DNA from: Methylobacterium mesophilicum
GTDB taxonomy: Bacteria; Pseudomonadota; Alphaproteobacteria; Rhizobiales; Beijerinckiaceae
DNA: 64,000 bases
NCBI RefSeq assembly: GCF_022179445.1
Contig: NZ_BPQU01000017.1
Coordinates: 50,886 to 114,885, forward strand
Direction: 5' to 3'
Shown: positions 53,193 to 62,135 of the stretch, piece after piece
How positions within the stretch are numbered: position 1 is the stretch's first letter
Layout: every line of letters begins with the position of its first letter
Notes under the pieces: generated by a model
Told to the model about the DNA's origin: nothing
Seen by the model: only the letters and a program-made list of their open reading frames with translations
The model's database searches: none
Program-made: the position numbers and the translations under genes

Positions 53193-53222
53193 ATGTCGAA
53201 CAGCCTGACATCTCGGTGGTGA
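53193..53222 (+). other. Possible nine-codon leader peptide
   Basis: ATG 53193 reads MSNSLTSRW and stops at TGA 53220-53222, overlapping the GTG start at 53219 of the next gene. AAAGG lies about 11 bases upstream. It could be a translational-coupling leader or chance. Confidence 0.25.
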
Positions 53223-53617
53223 CTGTACGCGTCCGTGACGCGCGTCCCGCTCATCACGCCCGGCCGTCAGTCGAGTGGAGCCTGGCCGGGTTCGGCGGTC
53301 TGATCGCCGTGCTGGCGCCGCTGGTCATCCTGGCGGTTCCCCAAGCGGACGTGGTGGCGGTAATCGGACCGCCCGGCGGCAGCGCCGCCGACGCGGCCCG
53401 GATCGTCGCGGAGGCGGGCGGAACCCTCCTGAACCGCGGCGGGCGCGACGACGTCTTCCTGGCCCGCTCTGACCGGGCGGGGTTCGCCGGCCGCCTCTAT
53501 GCCGCCGGGGCCAGCCTCGTCCTCGACGGGCGCCTTTCCGAGGGGTGCGGCCCGTCCGCACCCGCCACGCCTTCGCCGGATCCCAGCGCGGACACGGCCC
53601 GGAACTCGTCCCCATGA
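53219..53617 (+). CDS. Small single-pass membrane protein upstream of chemoreceptor
   Basis: A 132-residue protein with a basic N-terminus (MTVRVRDARPAHHARPSVEW), one transmembrane helix (SLAGFGGLIAVLAPLVILAVPQ) and an extracytoplasmic part (DVVAVIGPPGGSAADAARIVAEAGGTLLNRGGRDDVFLARS). The segment VAVIGPPGG...AARIVAEAGGTLL resembles a small alpha/beta unit. GTG 53219 or 53216 are possible starts. The stop overlaps the chemoreceptor ATG (ATGA), so they are coupled. Family unknown. Confidence 0.65.
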   Translation: MTVRVRDARPAHHARPSVEWSLAGFGGLIAVLAPLVILAVPQADVVAVIGPPGGSAADAARIVAEAGGTLLNRGGRDDVFLARSDRAGFAGRLYAAGASLVLDGRLSEGCGPSAPATPSPDPSADTARNSSP

Positions 53618-55080
53618 ACGATCTCGAAACCCTGCAGCGCCGCTTCGGCCGCTTCCTGATCCCGCTGCTCTGGGCGCACGTGGTGCTGGTCGCCGCCGCG
53701 GAGGCCGTGACGAGCGCGGCCTTTCCAGCGATCGCCCCGGTGGTCGCGGCCGCCTCGCTGGCGGCCTTGGCGACGGCACTCTGGATGCGCGACCCGGTGA
53801 GCGAGGCGACCCGCATCGTGAGCGGCGTGGCCCTCGTGGGCATGGCCGCCCTCCTGCTGGTGGCCTTCGCGGGTCACCCCTGGCAGATCGACCTGCACAT
53901 GTACTTCTTCGCCTGCCTGGCGATGCTGGCCGGGTGGTGCGACTGGCGGGTGATCCTGGCCGCGGCCGCGGCGACGGCCATCCACCACCTCGCCCTCGAC
54001 GTTGCGATGCCCGCCCTGATCTTCCCGGACGGGCGGGCCGACCTCGGCCGGGTGATCCTCCATGCCGCGATCGTCCTGATCGAGACCGGCATCCTGATCT
54101 GGGTGTGCCGCACTGTCGAGCAGTCCTTCCGGGCCCTCGCGGCCTCCGAGGGGCAGGCCCAGGCCCAGCTCGCCCGGGCCATGGCGCTGGAGGGCGAGGC
54201 CGAAGCGAGCCGGGCCGCCCTGGAGACGGCGCGCCGGTTCGGGACCGAGCAGCTCGCCCGTGCCTTCGAGGAATCGATCGGCGGCATCCTCGACCACGTC
54301 GCCGCCGCGGCCGGCGCCGTCGAGTCGCGCGCGGCCGGCATGGCGGCGACGGCGGCCACGACGGCGGACCGGTCCCTGTCGGTGGCGGCCTCCGCGGGGG
54401 ATGCCGCAATCAAGGTCCAGCTGGCCTCGGCGGCCGCCGCGGAGCTGGGTTCGTCGATTGGCGAGATCGGCCGGCAGGTGGACGCGTCGGCCACGTTGGC
54501 CCGCGAGGCCGCCGCGCAATCTGCGACGACGACACCCCTGGTGACCGAGCTGAGCGCGGCGGCCGAGCGCATCGGCGACGTGGTGGCGCTGATCTCGAAC
54601 ATCGCCGGCCAGACCAACCTGCTGGCGCTGAACGCCACGATCGAAGCGGCGCGGGCCGGGGAGGCAGGCCGGGGCTTCGCGGTGGTGGCCGCGGAGGTCA
54701 AGGAACTCGCTGAGCAGACGGGCCGGGCCACGCAGGAGATCGCCACACAGGTTCACCGCATCCAGACCTCGACCGGGCAGGCCGTCACGGCCGTGGACGG
54801 CATCACCGTTCGGATCCGCGACATGAGCGGCGTCGCCACGGCGATCACTGCGGCTGTCGAGGAGCAGGACGCGGCGACCCGTGAGATCCTCAGGAACGTC
54901 TCGGAGGCCGCCACCGACACCAGCGCTATCACCGCCACCCTGACCGATGTCACCGGCGACGTGCAGGTCACGGGATCCGAGGCCGGCCGCGTGCTCGCCT
55001 CGGTCTCGGGCCTATCGCAGGACTTCGCGAACCTGCGCGCCGAGGTCGGCCGCTTCCTCGAGTCCGTACGTGCGGCGTGA
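53614..55080 (+). CDS. Methyl-accepting chemotaxis protein
   Basis: A 488-residue chemoreceptor. The N-terminal 180 residues form five or six helices with WQIDLHMYFFACLAMLAGWCDWRVIL and AIHHLALDVA, an integral-membrane sensor type rather than a periplasmic ligand domain. The cytoplasmic part has the hairpin-tip signature ISNIAGQTNLLALNATIEAARAGEAGRGFAVVAAEVKELAEQT that contacts CheW and CheA. No cheA or cheW lies nearby. ATG 53614 overlaps the previous stop. Confidence 0.93.
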   Translation: MNDLETLQRRFGRFLIPLLWAHVVLVAAAEAVTSAAFPAIAPVVAAASLAALATALWMRDPVSEATRIVSGVALVGMAALLLVAFAGHPWQIDLHMYFFACLAMLAGWCDWRVILAAAAATAIHHLALDVAMPALIFPDGRADLGRVILHAAIVLIETGILIWVCRTVEQSFRALAASEGQAQAQLARAMALEGEAEASRAALETARRFGTEQLARAFEESIGGILDHVAAAAGAVESRAAGMAATAATTADRSLSVAASAGDAAIKVQLASAAAAELGSSIGEIGRQVDASATLAREAAAQSATTTPLVTELSAAAERIGDVVALISNIAGQTNLLALNATIEAARAGEAGRGFAVVAAEVKELAEQTGRATQEIATQVHRIQTSTGQAVTAVDGITVRIRDMSGVATAITAAVEEQDAATREILRNVSEAATDTSAITATLTDVTGDVQVTGSEAGRVLASVSGLSQDFANLRAEVGRFLESVRAA

Positions 55081-55140
55081 CGTCGCGGCTCGGATCTTGC
55101 TCGCCGGGCTCCCATCCGACACAGCTGATGCCGGACGACC

Positions 55141-56556
55141 ATGAGCTGCGACATGACCGACACCGCCGCAATCGCCCGGATCGAGAGCCCGGCGAACGGT
55201 CATCCCGAACTCGCGCGGAGCCTCACGGCCCCGGGCCTGATCGCGATCGGGCTCGGCGCCACGATCGGCGCCGGCATCTTCGTCCTGACCGGAACCGCCG
55301 CGGCGCAATATGCGGGGCCGGCCCTCAGCCTGTCCTTCGTGATCGGCGGCATCGCCTGCGGCTTCGTCGGCCTGTGCTACGCCGAGCTGGCCGCCATGAT
55401 CCCGGAGGCGGGATCGACCTACACCTACACCCGGGCGACCCTCGGGCTTTTCCCGGCCTGGATCATCGGCTGGGACTTGGTGCTCGAATTCGCCCTGGCG
55501 GCGGCCACGGTTGCGGTCGGCTGGTCCGGCTACGCGCAGTCGCTCGCGGCGGATTTCGGCCTGACGCTGCCGGCCGCGCTGTCGGGGGCGCCGGGGGACG
55601 GCGGCTGGGTGAACCTGCCGGCGGCCGGGATCGTGCTGGCGCTGACCGCGCTCCTGACCCGCTCGACCCGGGACGCCTCCCTGATCAACGGGCTCCTGGT
55701 GGTTGCCAAGATCGCGATCATCCTGGCCTTCGTGGGCGTCGGCGCCGTCCATCTGCAGCCGGCGCTGTGGCATCCGTTCGTGCCCGAGAACGCCGGCACG
55801 TTCGGCAGCTTCGGCTGGAGCGGCGTGTTCCGCGGGGCCGCGGTGGTGTTCTTCGCCTTCATCGGCTTCGAGACCGTCGCGACCGCGGCGGGCGAGTGCC
55901 GGGCGCCCCAGCGCGACGCGCCGGCCGGACTGATCGGATCGCTGGCGATCAGCACGGTCCTGTACGTGGCGGTGGCCGCGGTGCTCACCGGCCTCGTGCC
56001 CTACCGGGAACTCGACGTCGCCGACCCGATCGCCAAGGCCATCGACCGCCTGGCGCTGCCCAGCTTCGCCATCGTGATCAAGATCGGGGCGCTGATCGGG
56101 CTGACCACCTCGGCGCTCACCGCGCTCTACGGGCAGGGCCGGATCTTCTTCGCCATGGCTCGGGACGGGCTGCTGCCGCCCCTGTTCTGCCGGGTCGATC
56201 CGGAGACCCGGGCGCCGGTGTCGAGCCAGGTGGTGATCGGGCTGTTCACGGCTGCGGTGGCCGGGCTGGTGCCGATCGATATCCTGGGCGAACTCGTCAG
56301 CATCGGCACGCTCCTGGCGTTCAGCCTCGTCTGCGCGATCGTGCTGATCCTGCGCCGCACGGACCCGGACAGGCCCCGGCCGTTCCGCGTCCCGGCGGCG
56401 ACCCCGGTCGCAGTGCTCGGCATCCTGTCCTGCGTGATCCTGATGGCGTCGCTGCCGGCCGACACCTGGATCCGGCTCGCACTCTGGCTGGTGATCGGGC
56501 TGGCGATCTACGCCGGCTACGGCCGGCGCAACGCCCGGCTCACCCGAGGAGGTTGA
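55141..56556 (+). CDS. APC-superfamily amino-acid permease (cationic amino acid transporter type)
   Basis: A 471-residue membrane protein with 12 or more helices. TM1 carries the APC unwound motif GLGATIGAGIFVLTGTAAAQYAGPAL, then CYAELAAMIPEAGSTYTYTRATLG and FFAFIGFETVATAAGECRAPQRDAPAGLIGSL, as in CAT-type transporters. Start may be ATG 55141 or ATG 55153 (MTDTAAIARIE). Its last 17 bases overlap the convergent FlgC-like gene. The substrate is probably an amino acid; which one is not readable. Confidence 0.93.
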   Translation: MSCDMTDTAAIARIESPANGHPELARSLTAPGLIAIGLGATIGAGIFVLTGTAAAQYAGPALSLSFVIGGIACGFVGLCYAELAAMIPEAGSTYTYTRATLGLFPAWIIGWDLVLEFALAAATVAVGWSGYAQSLAADFGLTLPAALSGAPGDGGWVNLPAAGIVLALTALLTRSTRDASLINGLLVVAKIAIILAFVGVGAVHLQPALWHPFVPENAGTFGSFGWSGVFRGAAVVFFAFIGFETVATAAGECRAPQRDAPAGLIGSLAISTVLYVAVAAVLTGLVPYRELDVADPIAKAIDRLALPSFAIVIKIGALIGLTTSALTALYGQGRIFFAMARDGLLPPLFCRVDPETRAPVSSQVVIGLFTAAVAGLVPIDILGELVSIGTLLAFSLVCAIVLILRRTDPDRPRPFRVPAATPVAVLGILSCVILMASLPADTWIRLALWLVIGLAIYAGYGRRNARLTRGG

Positions 56557-56950
56557 GCGTGGCCCGGCTCACCGCGTCGATCGACGCCTCGGCGCTGAGG
56601 TTCAGCTCGTAATTGCGGATCACGCGCTGCAGGTCGGCCGATTCGAGGGCGACGTTGACGTTGGGCAGGCGAACATAGCCTTGCCGGTCGGCGGACAGGT
56701 TGGACGGGTCGTAACGCCGGCGGAAATCGCTGGAATCGCGCTCGATGCGACCGACCGGCTCGCGCCCCGCATCGACGTCGACCGGCCGGAACACCGCGAT
56801 CTTCCGGGCGTACGGCACCCCATTGGGATTGGCCGGGACCGAGTCGGCGTTCGCGATGTTCTCGGAGATCGCACGAATCTGGCCGCTCTGCATCCGGCGG
56901 CCGTAGGCCAGCGCGTCGGCGGCCGCCTTGAGGGGGCTGGTATCCGGCAT
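56540..56950 (-). CDS. flgC: Flagellar basal-body rod protein FlgC-like
   Basis: A 136-residue rod protein: SPLKAAADALAYGRRMQSGQIRAISENIANADSVPANPNGVPYARKI is the N-terminal flagellar rod signature, GYVRLPNVNVALESADLQRVIRNYELNLSAEASIDAVSRATLNLLG the FlgC-type C-terminus. No flgB, fliE or other flagellar gene is adjacent, which is unusual since flgC usually sits with flgB and fliE. It is either a relocated or a second copy. It overlaps the convergent permease gene by 17 bases. Confidence 0.85.
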   Translation of the reverse strand: MPDTSPLKAAADALAYGRRMQSGQIRAISENIANADSVPANPNGVPYARKIAVFRPVDVDAGREPVGRIERDSSDFRRRYDPSNLSADRQGYVRLPNVNVALESADLQRVIRNYELNLSAEASIDAVSRATLNLLG

Positions 56951-57011
56951 GCGGGCGCGCTCGGTCGGAACGGGAAGAGGGACTGACCGATCCTTTCCGA
57001 AACAGGCTTAA

Positions 57012-57029
57012 GGGCCGGTTAACCGGCCC
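57012..57029. terminator. Perfect 18-base palindrome at the end of the formyltransferase gene
   Basis: GGGCCGGTTAACCGGCCC, spanning the stop codon of the minus-strand formyltransferase gene. With no room for a loop it may act as a hairpin with a four-base loop in RNA, a terminator-like element, or a protein site. Confidence 0.4.
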
Positions 57030-57879
57030 GGCCCGACAGGCTCACCGCCTCGCGCAGGTCCCGTCCGTCGGTCAGGCGCAGGCCCCTCCGGCGCAGGGAG
57101 GCGAGCAGCGCGCGGTCCGGGAACGGACAGTAGGGCAAGACCTCGGTGCTGCGGCCCTCAGGGATGCGGCCGGTGCGGGCGATCTCATCGAGGAGGCGCT
57201 CCAGCAGACCGCGGCCATGGGCGTGGAGTGCCACGGTCGCCCGGGTGGCGGTGGTGTCCGCGGGCAGCGGGACGGCCTCCTGGGCGAGGATCGCCCCGGT
57301 GTCGATCGTAGCGGCGAGCCGGTGCAGGGTCATGCCGAAGGCGCCCGGGCCATCCGCGAGGGCGTGGATCGTCGGGACCGGCCCGCGATGGCGCGGCAGC
57401 AGCCCGGGATGACCGTTGATGCCACCGAGCCGCGCCAGCCCGATGGTTTCGGCCTTCAGGATCTGGTCGAAATGGTAGGTCAGGATCAGGTCGGGGGCGG
57501 TCTCGCGCAGCCTCTGCGCGACCTCGGGACCGTTGACGTCGTCCACTGTCAGGGTCGGGATGCCGAGGCGCCGGCACAGGGTCTTGAGCGGCGTCGATTC
57601 CGGCGCGTCGCCACTGCCGGCCACGGCCTGGGTCAGGGGTGCCAACGGCCGCAGCAGGTCGGGCAGCCCGAAATTCACCGCGAGGTAGGGCAGGATCCCG
57701 GCGCCGGAGCGAGCGAGATGGCGCCGGACTTGGCCCGTCAGCCCGCCGCTCGACGGCCGCTCCGCGTTCGAGAGCCCGACGAAGGCGATGTCGGCACTGT
57801 GATCGGCCACGAACCGGCGCACCACCCGGGCATTCGGCAGCGCCTCCAGCACGAACAGGGCGATACGGGCCCGGGTCAT
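57019..57879 (-). CDS. Formyltransferase family protein (sugar or amino-group formylation)
   Basis: A 286-residue protein with the formyltransferase catalytic set: Asn and His in GGINGHPGLLPRHRGPVPT (near 150-165) and Asp in ATIDTGAILAQEAV (near 190), with LILTYHFDQILKAETI before them. It would use 10-formyltetrahydrofolate. It lacks the C-terminal domain of methionyl-tRNA formyltransferase and sits beside capsule genes, so formylation of an amino-sugar nucleotide is plausible (inference). Its start overlaps the stop of the upstream SDR gene by one base (TGATG). Confidence 0.85.
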   Translation of the reverse strand: MTRARIALFVLEALPNARVVRRFVADHSADIAFVGLSNAERPSSGGLTGQVRRHLARSGAGILPYLAVNFGLPDLLRPLAPLTQAVAGSGDAPESTPLKTLCRRLGIPTLTVDDVNGPEVAQRLRETAPDLILTYHFDQILKAETIGLARLGGINGHPGLLPRHRGPVPTIHALADGPGAFGMTLHRLAATIDTGAILAQEAVPLPADTTATRATVALHAHGRGLLERLLDEIARTGRIPEGRSTEVLPYCPFPDRALLASLRRRGLRLTDGRDLREAVSLSGRAG

Positions 57880-58646
57880 CAGCGGCGCGGCCGCCGCTGG
57901 AACCGGAAGGCGTAGAGCCCGGCCCGGCGGATGCTCTCCGGCAGGAGCAGGACGGTCCTGGCGAGGGCCGCCAGCGCGAACGGGAAGGCGATCACGTCGC
58001 GATCCTTGGCGACGCCCTTGGCGATGTACAGGGCGGCCTGCTCGGCGCTCATCTCCAGGGGCCGCCAGCCCTTCAGCTCGCCGCCCATCGGGGTCTTCAC
58101 GTAGCCCGGCGCCACGACGTTGACCTTAACGCCCCGCGGCCCGACCTTCTGGCGCAGAGCCAGCCCGTGGGCGACAAGGGCGGCCTTGGCGCCGCTATAG
58201 GCCGGGGCATCCTGCAGCGGCGCGTAAGCCGCCAGGGACGAGACGAGCACGATCTGGCCGCTACCGCGCTGGAGCATCAACGTCAGCGTGGGCAGCACGA
58301 TGTTGAGCGAGCCCGTGTAATTGATGTCGGAGGTTTCGAAGGCCGTTTCCTCGGACTCGACCTCGCCCTTCTGGTTGCCGCCGTTAACGGCCGCGTTGGC
58401 GATCACGAGGTCCAGTGGCTGGGCGGCGTGAACCCTGTGGATCAGGGCGATCGCGGCGGCCCGGTCACGGGTGTCGAGGCGCACGGGCTCGACGGTCGCG
58501 CCGCTCGCCCGGCAGTCCCGGGCCACGGCTTCGAGCCGCTCGACATTGCGTCCGACGAGGATGAGGCTCGCGTCGGCACGCGCGTAGTGGCGTGCGAGCG
58601 CAGCGCCGATACCGCTCGACGCGCCAGTGATCAGAATGCGGGGCAT
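57879..58646 (-). CDS. SDR family oxidoreductase with C-terminal hydrophobic tail
   Basis: A 255-residue classical SDR: ILITGASSGIGAALARHYA, VIANAAVNGGNQ, and VLVSSLAAYAPLQDAPAYSGAKAAL (Ser, YSGAK). A C-terminal segment (FPFALAALARTVLLLPESIRRAGLYAFRFQRRPRR) is hydrophobic then basic, suggesting membrane association. It is coupled to the formyltransferase gene and downstream of the kpsS gene on the same strand, in a polysaccharide context. Confidence 0.9.
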   Translation of the reverse strand: MPRILITGASSGIGAALARHYARADASLILVGRNVERLEAVARDCRASGATVEPVRLDTRDRAAAIALIHRVHAAQPLDLVIANAAVNGGNQKGEVESEETAFETSDINYTGSLNIVLPTLTLMLQRGSGQIVLVSSLAAYAPLQDAPAYSGAKAALVAHGLALRQKVGPRGVKVNVVAPGYVKTPMGGELKGWRPLEMSAEQAALYIAKGVAKDRDVIAFPFALAALARTVLLLPESIRRAGLYAFRFQRRPRR

Positions 58647-58700
58647 GACGCGGGTGCTACGCCGCGGAGCACGGACAAATCAAGGCCGGGGAGGGCTCAT

Positions 58701-58761
58701 CGGTGACTTAATGGGTCACCGGGACCCGGAAACTGTCAGCGGAAACCGACAGGTTTCCCGC
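58701..58761 (-). promoter_or_regulatory. Overlapping alternative hairpins between kpsS and the SDR gene
   Basis: Two sets of mutually exclusive stems share bases. GACAGGTTTCC (58748-58758) can pair with GGAAACTGTC (58728-58737, one bulge), or its GGTTTCCCGC part can pair with GCGGAAACC (58739-58747). CGGTGAC/GTCACCG (58701-58707 with 58715-58721) competes with GGGTC/GACCC (58713-58717 with 58723-58727). Such competition is typical of attenuators, but no leader peptide was found. Confidence 0.4.
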
Positions 58762-58767
58762 TACGGT

Positions 58768-60075
58768 TCAATAGACAGGCGCGAGTTGCCCGTCGCTCTC
58801 GCCGCCCTCGCGAATCACCCGCGCGGCGGCCAGCATCGAATCGGGGAGGGCGGATTCCATCCGCGGCACCGAGCCGGCCACCGCCCGCTCGATCGCCCCC
58901 TTGGAGAAGAAGCCGCCGTTCACCTGCGTCCGGTGCAGCACCACGCGTCGGAAATCGGCCATCAGGCCCATGTCCGGCGGGGTCGGGTTCGTCCAGAACC
59001 CGTCGAGGTCGGCCTGATGGGTCAGGCCGGCCATGTTGTAGATCGCGGTACCCACCGCGTGGGTGGGGCGGCCCATCTCCAGGGACAGCATGCCCACGGT
59101 CGAGTTGACGATCACGACGCCGCGGGCGCCCTTGATCAGGGACGGGAGATCGCCGCCGTCGATGAAGTCGAGCCGGTCGCTGACGCCGTGGCGCCGGGCC
59201 GAGGCGCGGGCGAACTTGCGCCAGTTGATCAGGCCGCTGTCCAGCGGATGAAGCTTCACGAGGAGCCGCGTCGGCGCCGAGGACGCGTCCGCGAAGGACT
59301 TGATCACCCGGTCCATGAAGCCTTCGACGCCCAGGAACGGCGAGTGCACCCGGATCTGGTAGTCGCTGTCGAGTTGGAGCGGCAGCAGGAAGTAGTCGCA
59401 GCCGACCGCGCGGTAGATCTCGTCGCAGCGCGCCGCCTCGCGGCGGGTGTGGGAGCGGCGACTGAACTTCTTGATCCAGCCCGCGTACTCGGCCGCGATA
59501 TGGGTTGGCCGGTGGCTGCGGAAATGCGGGAAGAGATAGGGGAACGCGATGTTGGCGACGTTGTAGCCGACATCCCAGACGCTGCGGCGGGCCATGTCGC
59601 CGGTGGAGGGCATCGCCCTTCCGGGCTGGGGCAGGCGGCGCGCCAGCGCGCGGACTTCGGCCGCCGTACGGGGCAGGGACGAGAAGCCGTTCACCCCGCC
59701 GAGCTCGCAGGTGATCCAGTTGGGACGGATGTAGCCTTCCTCGAACACGTGGACCCGCAGGCCGCGGACCTCCGCGATCATCCGGGCCGCCCGGTGGAAC
59801 GGCCGGCAATCGCCGAACAGCACGATGTCGGTGACGGCCTCGCGGTCGAGATACGATTCGAGATACGTGCCCCAGGCCTCGCGGCGACCGCGGTAGTTGT
59901 CCGCCTTGCCGTTCCAGAACAGCCAGTCGCCGGGGCACAGGTTGATGCGCCGGACCTCGTGTCCCCGGGCGCGCAGCGCTTTGCCGAGATCGGAGAAGAA
60001 CGGAGATGCGATGCCCTGCAGGAACAGGAAGGTCGCGGGGCGGTCGCGGAGGGCGTCGAGGGCGGTCTTTTGCAT
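58768..60075 (-). CDS. kpsS: KpsS-like capsule polysaccharide beta-Kdo transferase
   Basis: A 435-residue protein with the KpsS pattern FLFLQGIASPFFSDLGKALRARGHEVRRINLCPGDWLFWNG, VFEEGYIRPNWITCE and LLVKLHPLDSG. In E. coli K antigens KpsS and KpsC build the poly-Kdo linker on phosphatidylglycerol that anchors the capsule (family knowledge). The length is slightly longer than E. coli KpsS. It is divergent from the KpsC-like gene across about 350 bases. Confidence 0.9.
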   Translation of the reverse strand: MQKTALDALRDRPATFLFLQGIASPFFSDLGKALRARGHEVRRINLCPGDWLFWNGKADNYRGRREAWGTYLESYLDREAVTDIVLFGDCRPFHRAARMIAEVRGLRVHVFEEGYIRPNWITCELGGVNGFSSLPRTAAEVRALARRLPQPGRAMPSTGDMARRSVWDVGYNVANIAFPYLFPHFRSHRPTHIAAEYAGWIKKFSRRSHTRREAARCDEIYRAVGCDYFLLPLQLDSDYQIRVHSPFLGVEGFMDRVIKSFADASSAPTRLLVKLHPLDSGLINWRKFARASARRHGVSDRLDFIDGGDLPSLIKGARGVVIVNSTVGMLSLEMGRPTHAVGTAIYNMAGLTHQADLDGFWTNPTPPDMGLMADFRRVVLHRTQVNGGFFSKGAIERAVAGSVPRMESALPDSMLAAARVIREGGESDGQLAPVY

Positions 60076-60425
60076 TCCGCGGCGCTTCTATCCTTGACCC
60101 TCGGCCGGACGGAGCCGGACCGGAAAGACTGACCTGAGGTGGCACGCCTCGGCGCGAGCCGGCAATCCGAGGCCGCGTCGCAGGATGGCGTTTCCGCTCC
60201 GGCGTGGCCCGTCTGCAACGGTCGCACTTTCGCGGCCCCCGCCTGGATTGAAGGGGCAATCACGGCGACGATATGTCCAAATCCTTTCCACGACGTGACG
60301 TTTTGATGGGACGGCCGCGCTTGTCCCTGCGATTTCGGTGATTCAGGCCCGGCCATCCCATGCCGGGGAAAATGCGCTACACGACGGCCCGAACGAGTCA
60401 GACGACCGGAGCCGGGCGCCCCATC
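60076..60425. other. Divergent promoter region between kpsS and the kpsC-like gene
   Basis: No gene seen in about 350 bases. The kpsC-like gene may start earlier, at ATG 60360 or 60372. An imperfect palindrome CACGACGTGACG lies near 60290. No strong promoter consensus was recognised. Confidence 0.4.
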
Positions 60426-61922
60426 ATGTCCCTTGAACCGACCCCGTCGCTCTACGCGACCGGCCGGACGATCCACCGCCTGCGGGCGGAGATCGAGGCC
60501 GCGACGGGTCTCGCCTTTGGGCCGGTCCGGCCGGCTGCGGTCGGCGCCGTCTGGCAGACGGAAAGCCTGCCGGCGCGGCTGCTCGCGCTGACCGGCCGGC
60601 GCCGGCTCGTGGTCGCGCCCGGTCCCCTGCTCAGCCCGTACGACCGGCCGGAGACCGGCTTCGCATCCCTGCGGATCAGCCTCGGCGGCGCGCCGCTCGG
60701 CGGGGCGGGCGGCATCCACTACCTCGATCCCTGGACCCGCGCGCCGATCGGCCGCGATGCCTGCGCCGAGGCGGTGGCCTGGCTGGCCGCACGATTCGCC
60801 GAGAACGACCGGCGTGTCGTCTATGTCGGCATGTCGCGCTGGAAGAGGCCGGCCCTCGACGTGCTCGGCGCCGGGCCCGCCGGGTGCCCAATCCACACCA
60901 TGACGGCCGAGGCCGCGGTCGCGGCGGGCCGGCGCCATCACGGCCGGATCCTCGCCTGGGCGACGCGCGCGCCGGGCAAGCTGGAAGACGCCTGCACGCA
61001 GGCCGGCCTGCCGCTCGCCCGGGTGGAGGACGGCTTCCTGCGCTCGGTGGGCCTCGGGGCGAGCCTGCAGCCCGGCGCCTCCATCGTGGTCGACGACCTC
61101 GGCATCTACTACGACCCGCGCCGGGAAAGCCGCCTGCAGCGGCTGCTGGCCGACTCGGATTTCCCGCCCGAACTCGTGAGCCGGGCCAAGCGCCTGCGCG
61201 AGGAAGTCGTGGCCCGCCGCCTCAGCAAGTACAATGTCGGCCTGGACGCCGCATCGCTCGATTGGCCGGCCGGCCGGCGGATCGTGCTGGTACCGGGACA
61301 GGTGGAGGACGACGCCTCGGTTCAGCACGGCTCGCCGCTGGTGCGCTCGAACCGGGCGCTGCTCGAGGCCGCGCGGCGGCGCAACCCCGACGCCTTCCTG
61401 CTCTACAAGCCTCATCCCGACGTCGAGGCGGGTTTCCGCCCCGGCATCATCCCGGAGGCGGAGGCGCTGGCGCTCGCCGACCGGATCGTGGCGGGGGTCA
61501 GCATCGTCGACCTGCTCGACCGGGTCCACCACGTCGAGACCATGACCTCGCTGGCGGGCTTCGAGGCGTTGATCCGCGGGCTCACCGTGGCGACTCATGG
61601 CCGCCCGTTCTACTCGGGCTGGGGCCTGTCCGAGGATCTGGCGCCGGGAGCCGACCGCGGCCGCAGGCTCACCCTGGACGAGTTGGTGGCAGGGGCGATG
61701 ATCCTCTATTCGCGCTACCTCGACCCCGTGGCCATGAAACCCTGCAGCCCCGAGCAGCTGCTCGACCGGCTGAGCGCCGCCCGGGAGGCCGCCCCCCGCA
61801 GCGCGCTCGCGATCGGCCGCACCGCACATTGGATCATGCGCGCCCGCTACGGCCTGTTCAATCCGATCGTGCGGGCGTTGCGCCGCCGCCGCGGCGTCGG
61901 CCGCGAGGCTGGACCGCGCTGA
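60426..61922 (+). CDS. KpsC-like capsule polysaccharide beta-Kdo transferase, short form
   Basis: About 498 residues from ATG 60426 (MSLEPTPSLYATGRTIH); earlier ATGs at 60360 and 60372 are possible. The C-terminal half has the KpsC pattern ARVEDGFLRSVGLGASL, GIYYDPRRESRLQ and LYKPHPDVEAGFRPG with HHVETMTSLAGFEALIRG and FYSGWGLSEDL. Typical KpsC is about 670 residues with two related transferase domains; this one is shorter, and its first 155 residues look like a reduced or different N-terminal domain. It presumably completes the linker started by KpsS. Confidence 0.85.
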   Translation: MSLEPTPSLYATGRTIHRLRAEIEAATGLAFGPVRPAAVGAVWQTESLPARLLALTGRRRLVVAPGPLLSPYDRPETGFASLRISLGGAPLGGAGGIHYLDPWTRAPIGRDACAEAVAWLAARFAENDRRVVYVGMSRWKRPALDVLGAGPAGCPIHTMTAEAAVAAGRRHHGRILAWATRAPGKLEDACTQAGLPLARVEDGFLRSVGLGASLQPGASIVVDDLGIYYDPRRESRLQRLLADSDFPPELVSRAKRLREEVVARRLSKYNVGLDAASLDWPAGRRIVLVPGQVEDDASVQHGSPLVRSNRALLEAARRRNPDAFLLYKPHPDVEAGFRPGIIPEAEALALADRIVAGVSIVDLLDRVHHVETMTSLAGFEALIRGLTVATHGRPFYSGWGLSEDLAPGADRGRRLTLDELVAGAMILYSRYLDPVAMKPCSPEQLLDRLSAAREAAPRSALAIGRTAHWIMRARYGLFNPIVRALRRRRGVGREAGPR

Positions 61923-62135
61923 GGGCAGGGGGCACCGCCTTGGCATCCGGTGTGCCGGATTTTCGAGCCGGCACACGAGGATAGAGCGGGCTTCTCTTGT
62001 TCCGGAAGAGGGGGCGTCGCCGAAGCCCCCTCTTCAGGGAATGTCCCGAAGCCCTTGTTTCAACATGTTCTTCCGTGCCGAGTCGGACCCCGTATCGATC
62101 GCTCGCACGCTCGCCCCTCTCCGAGTTCCTGGACC

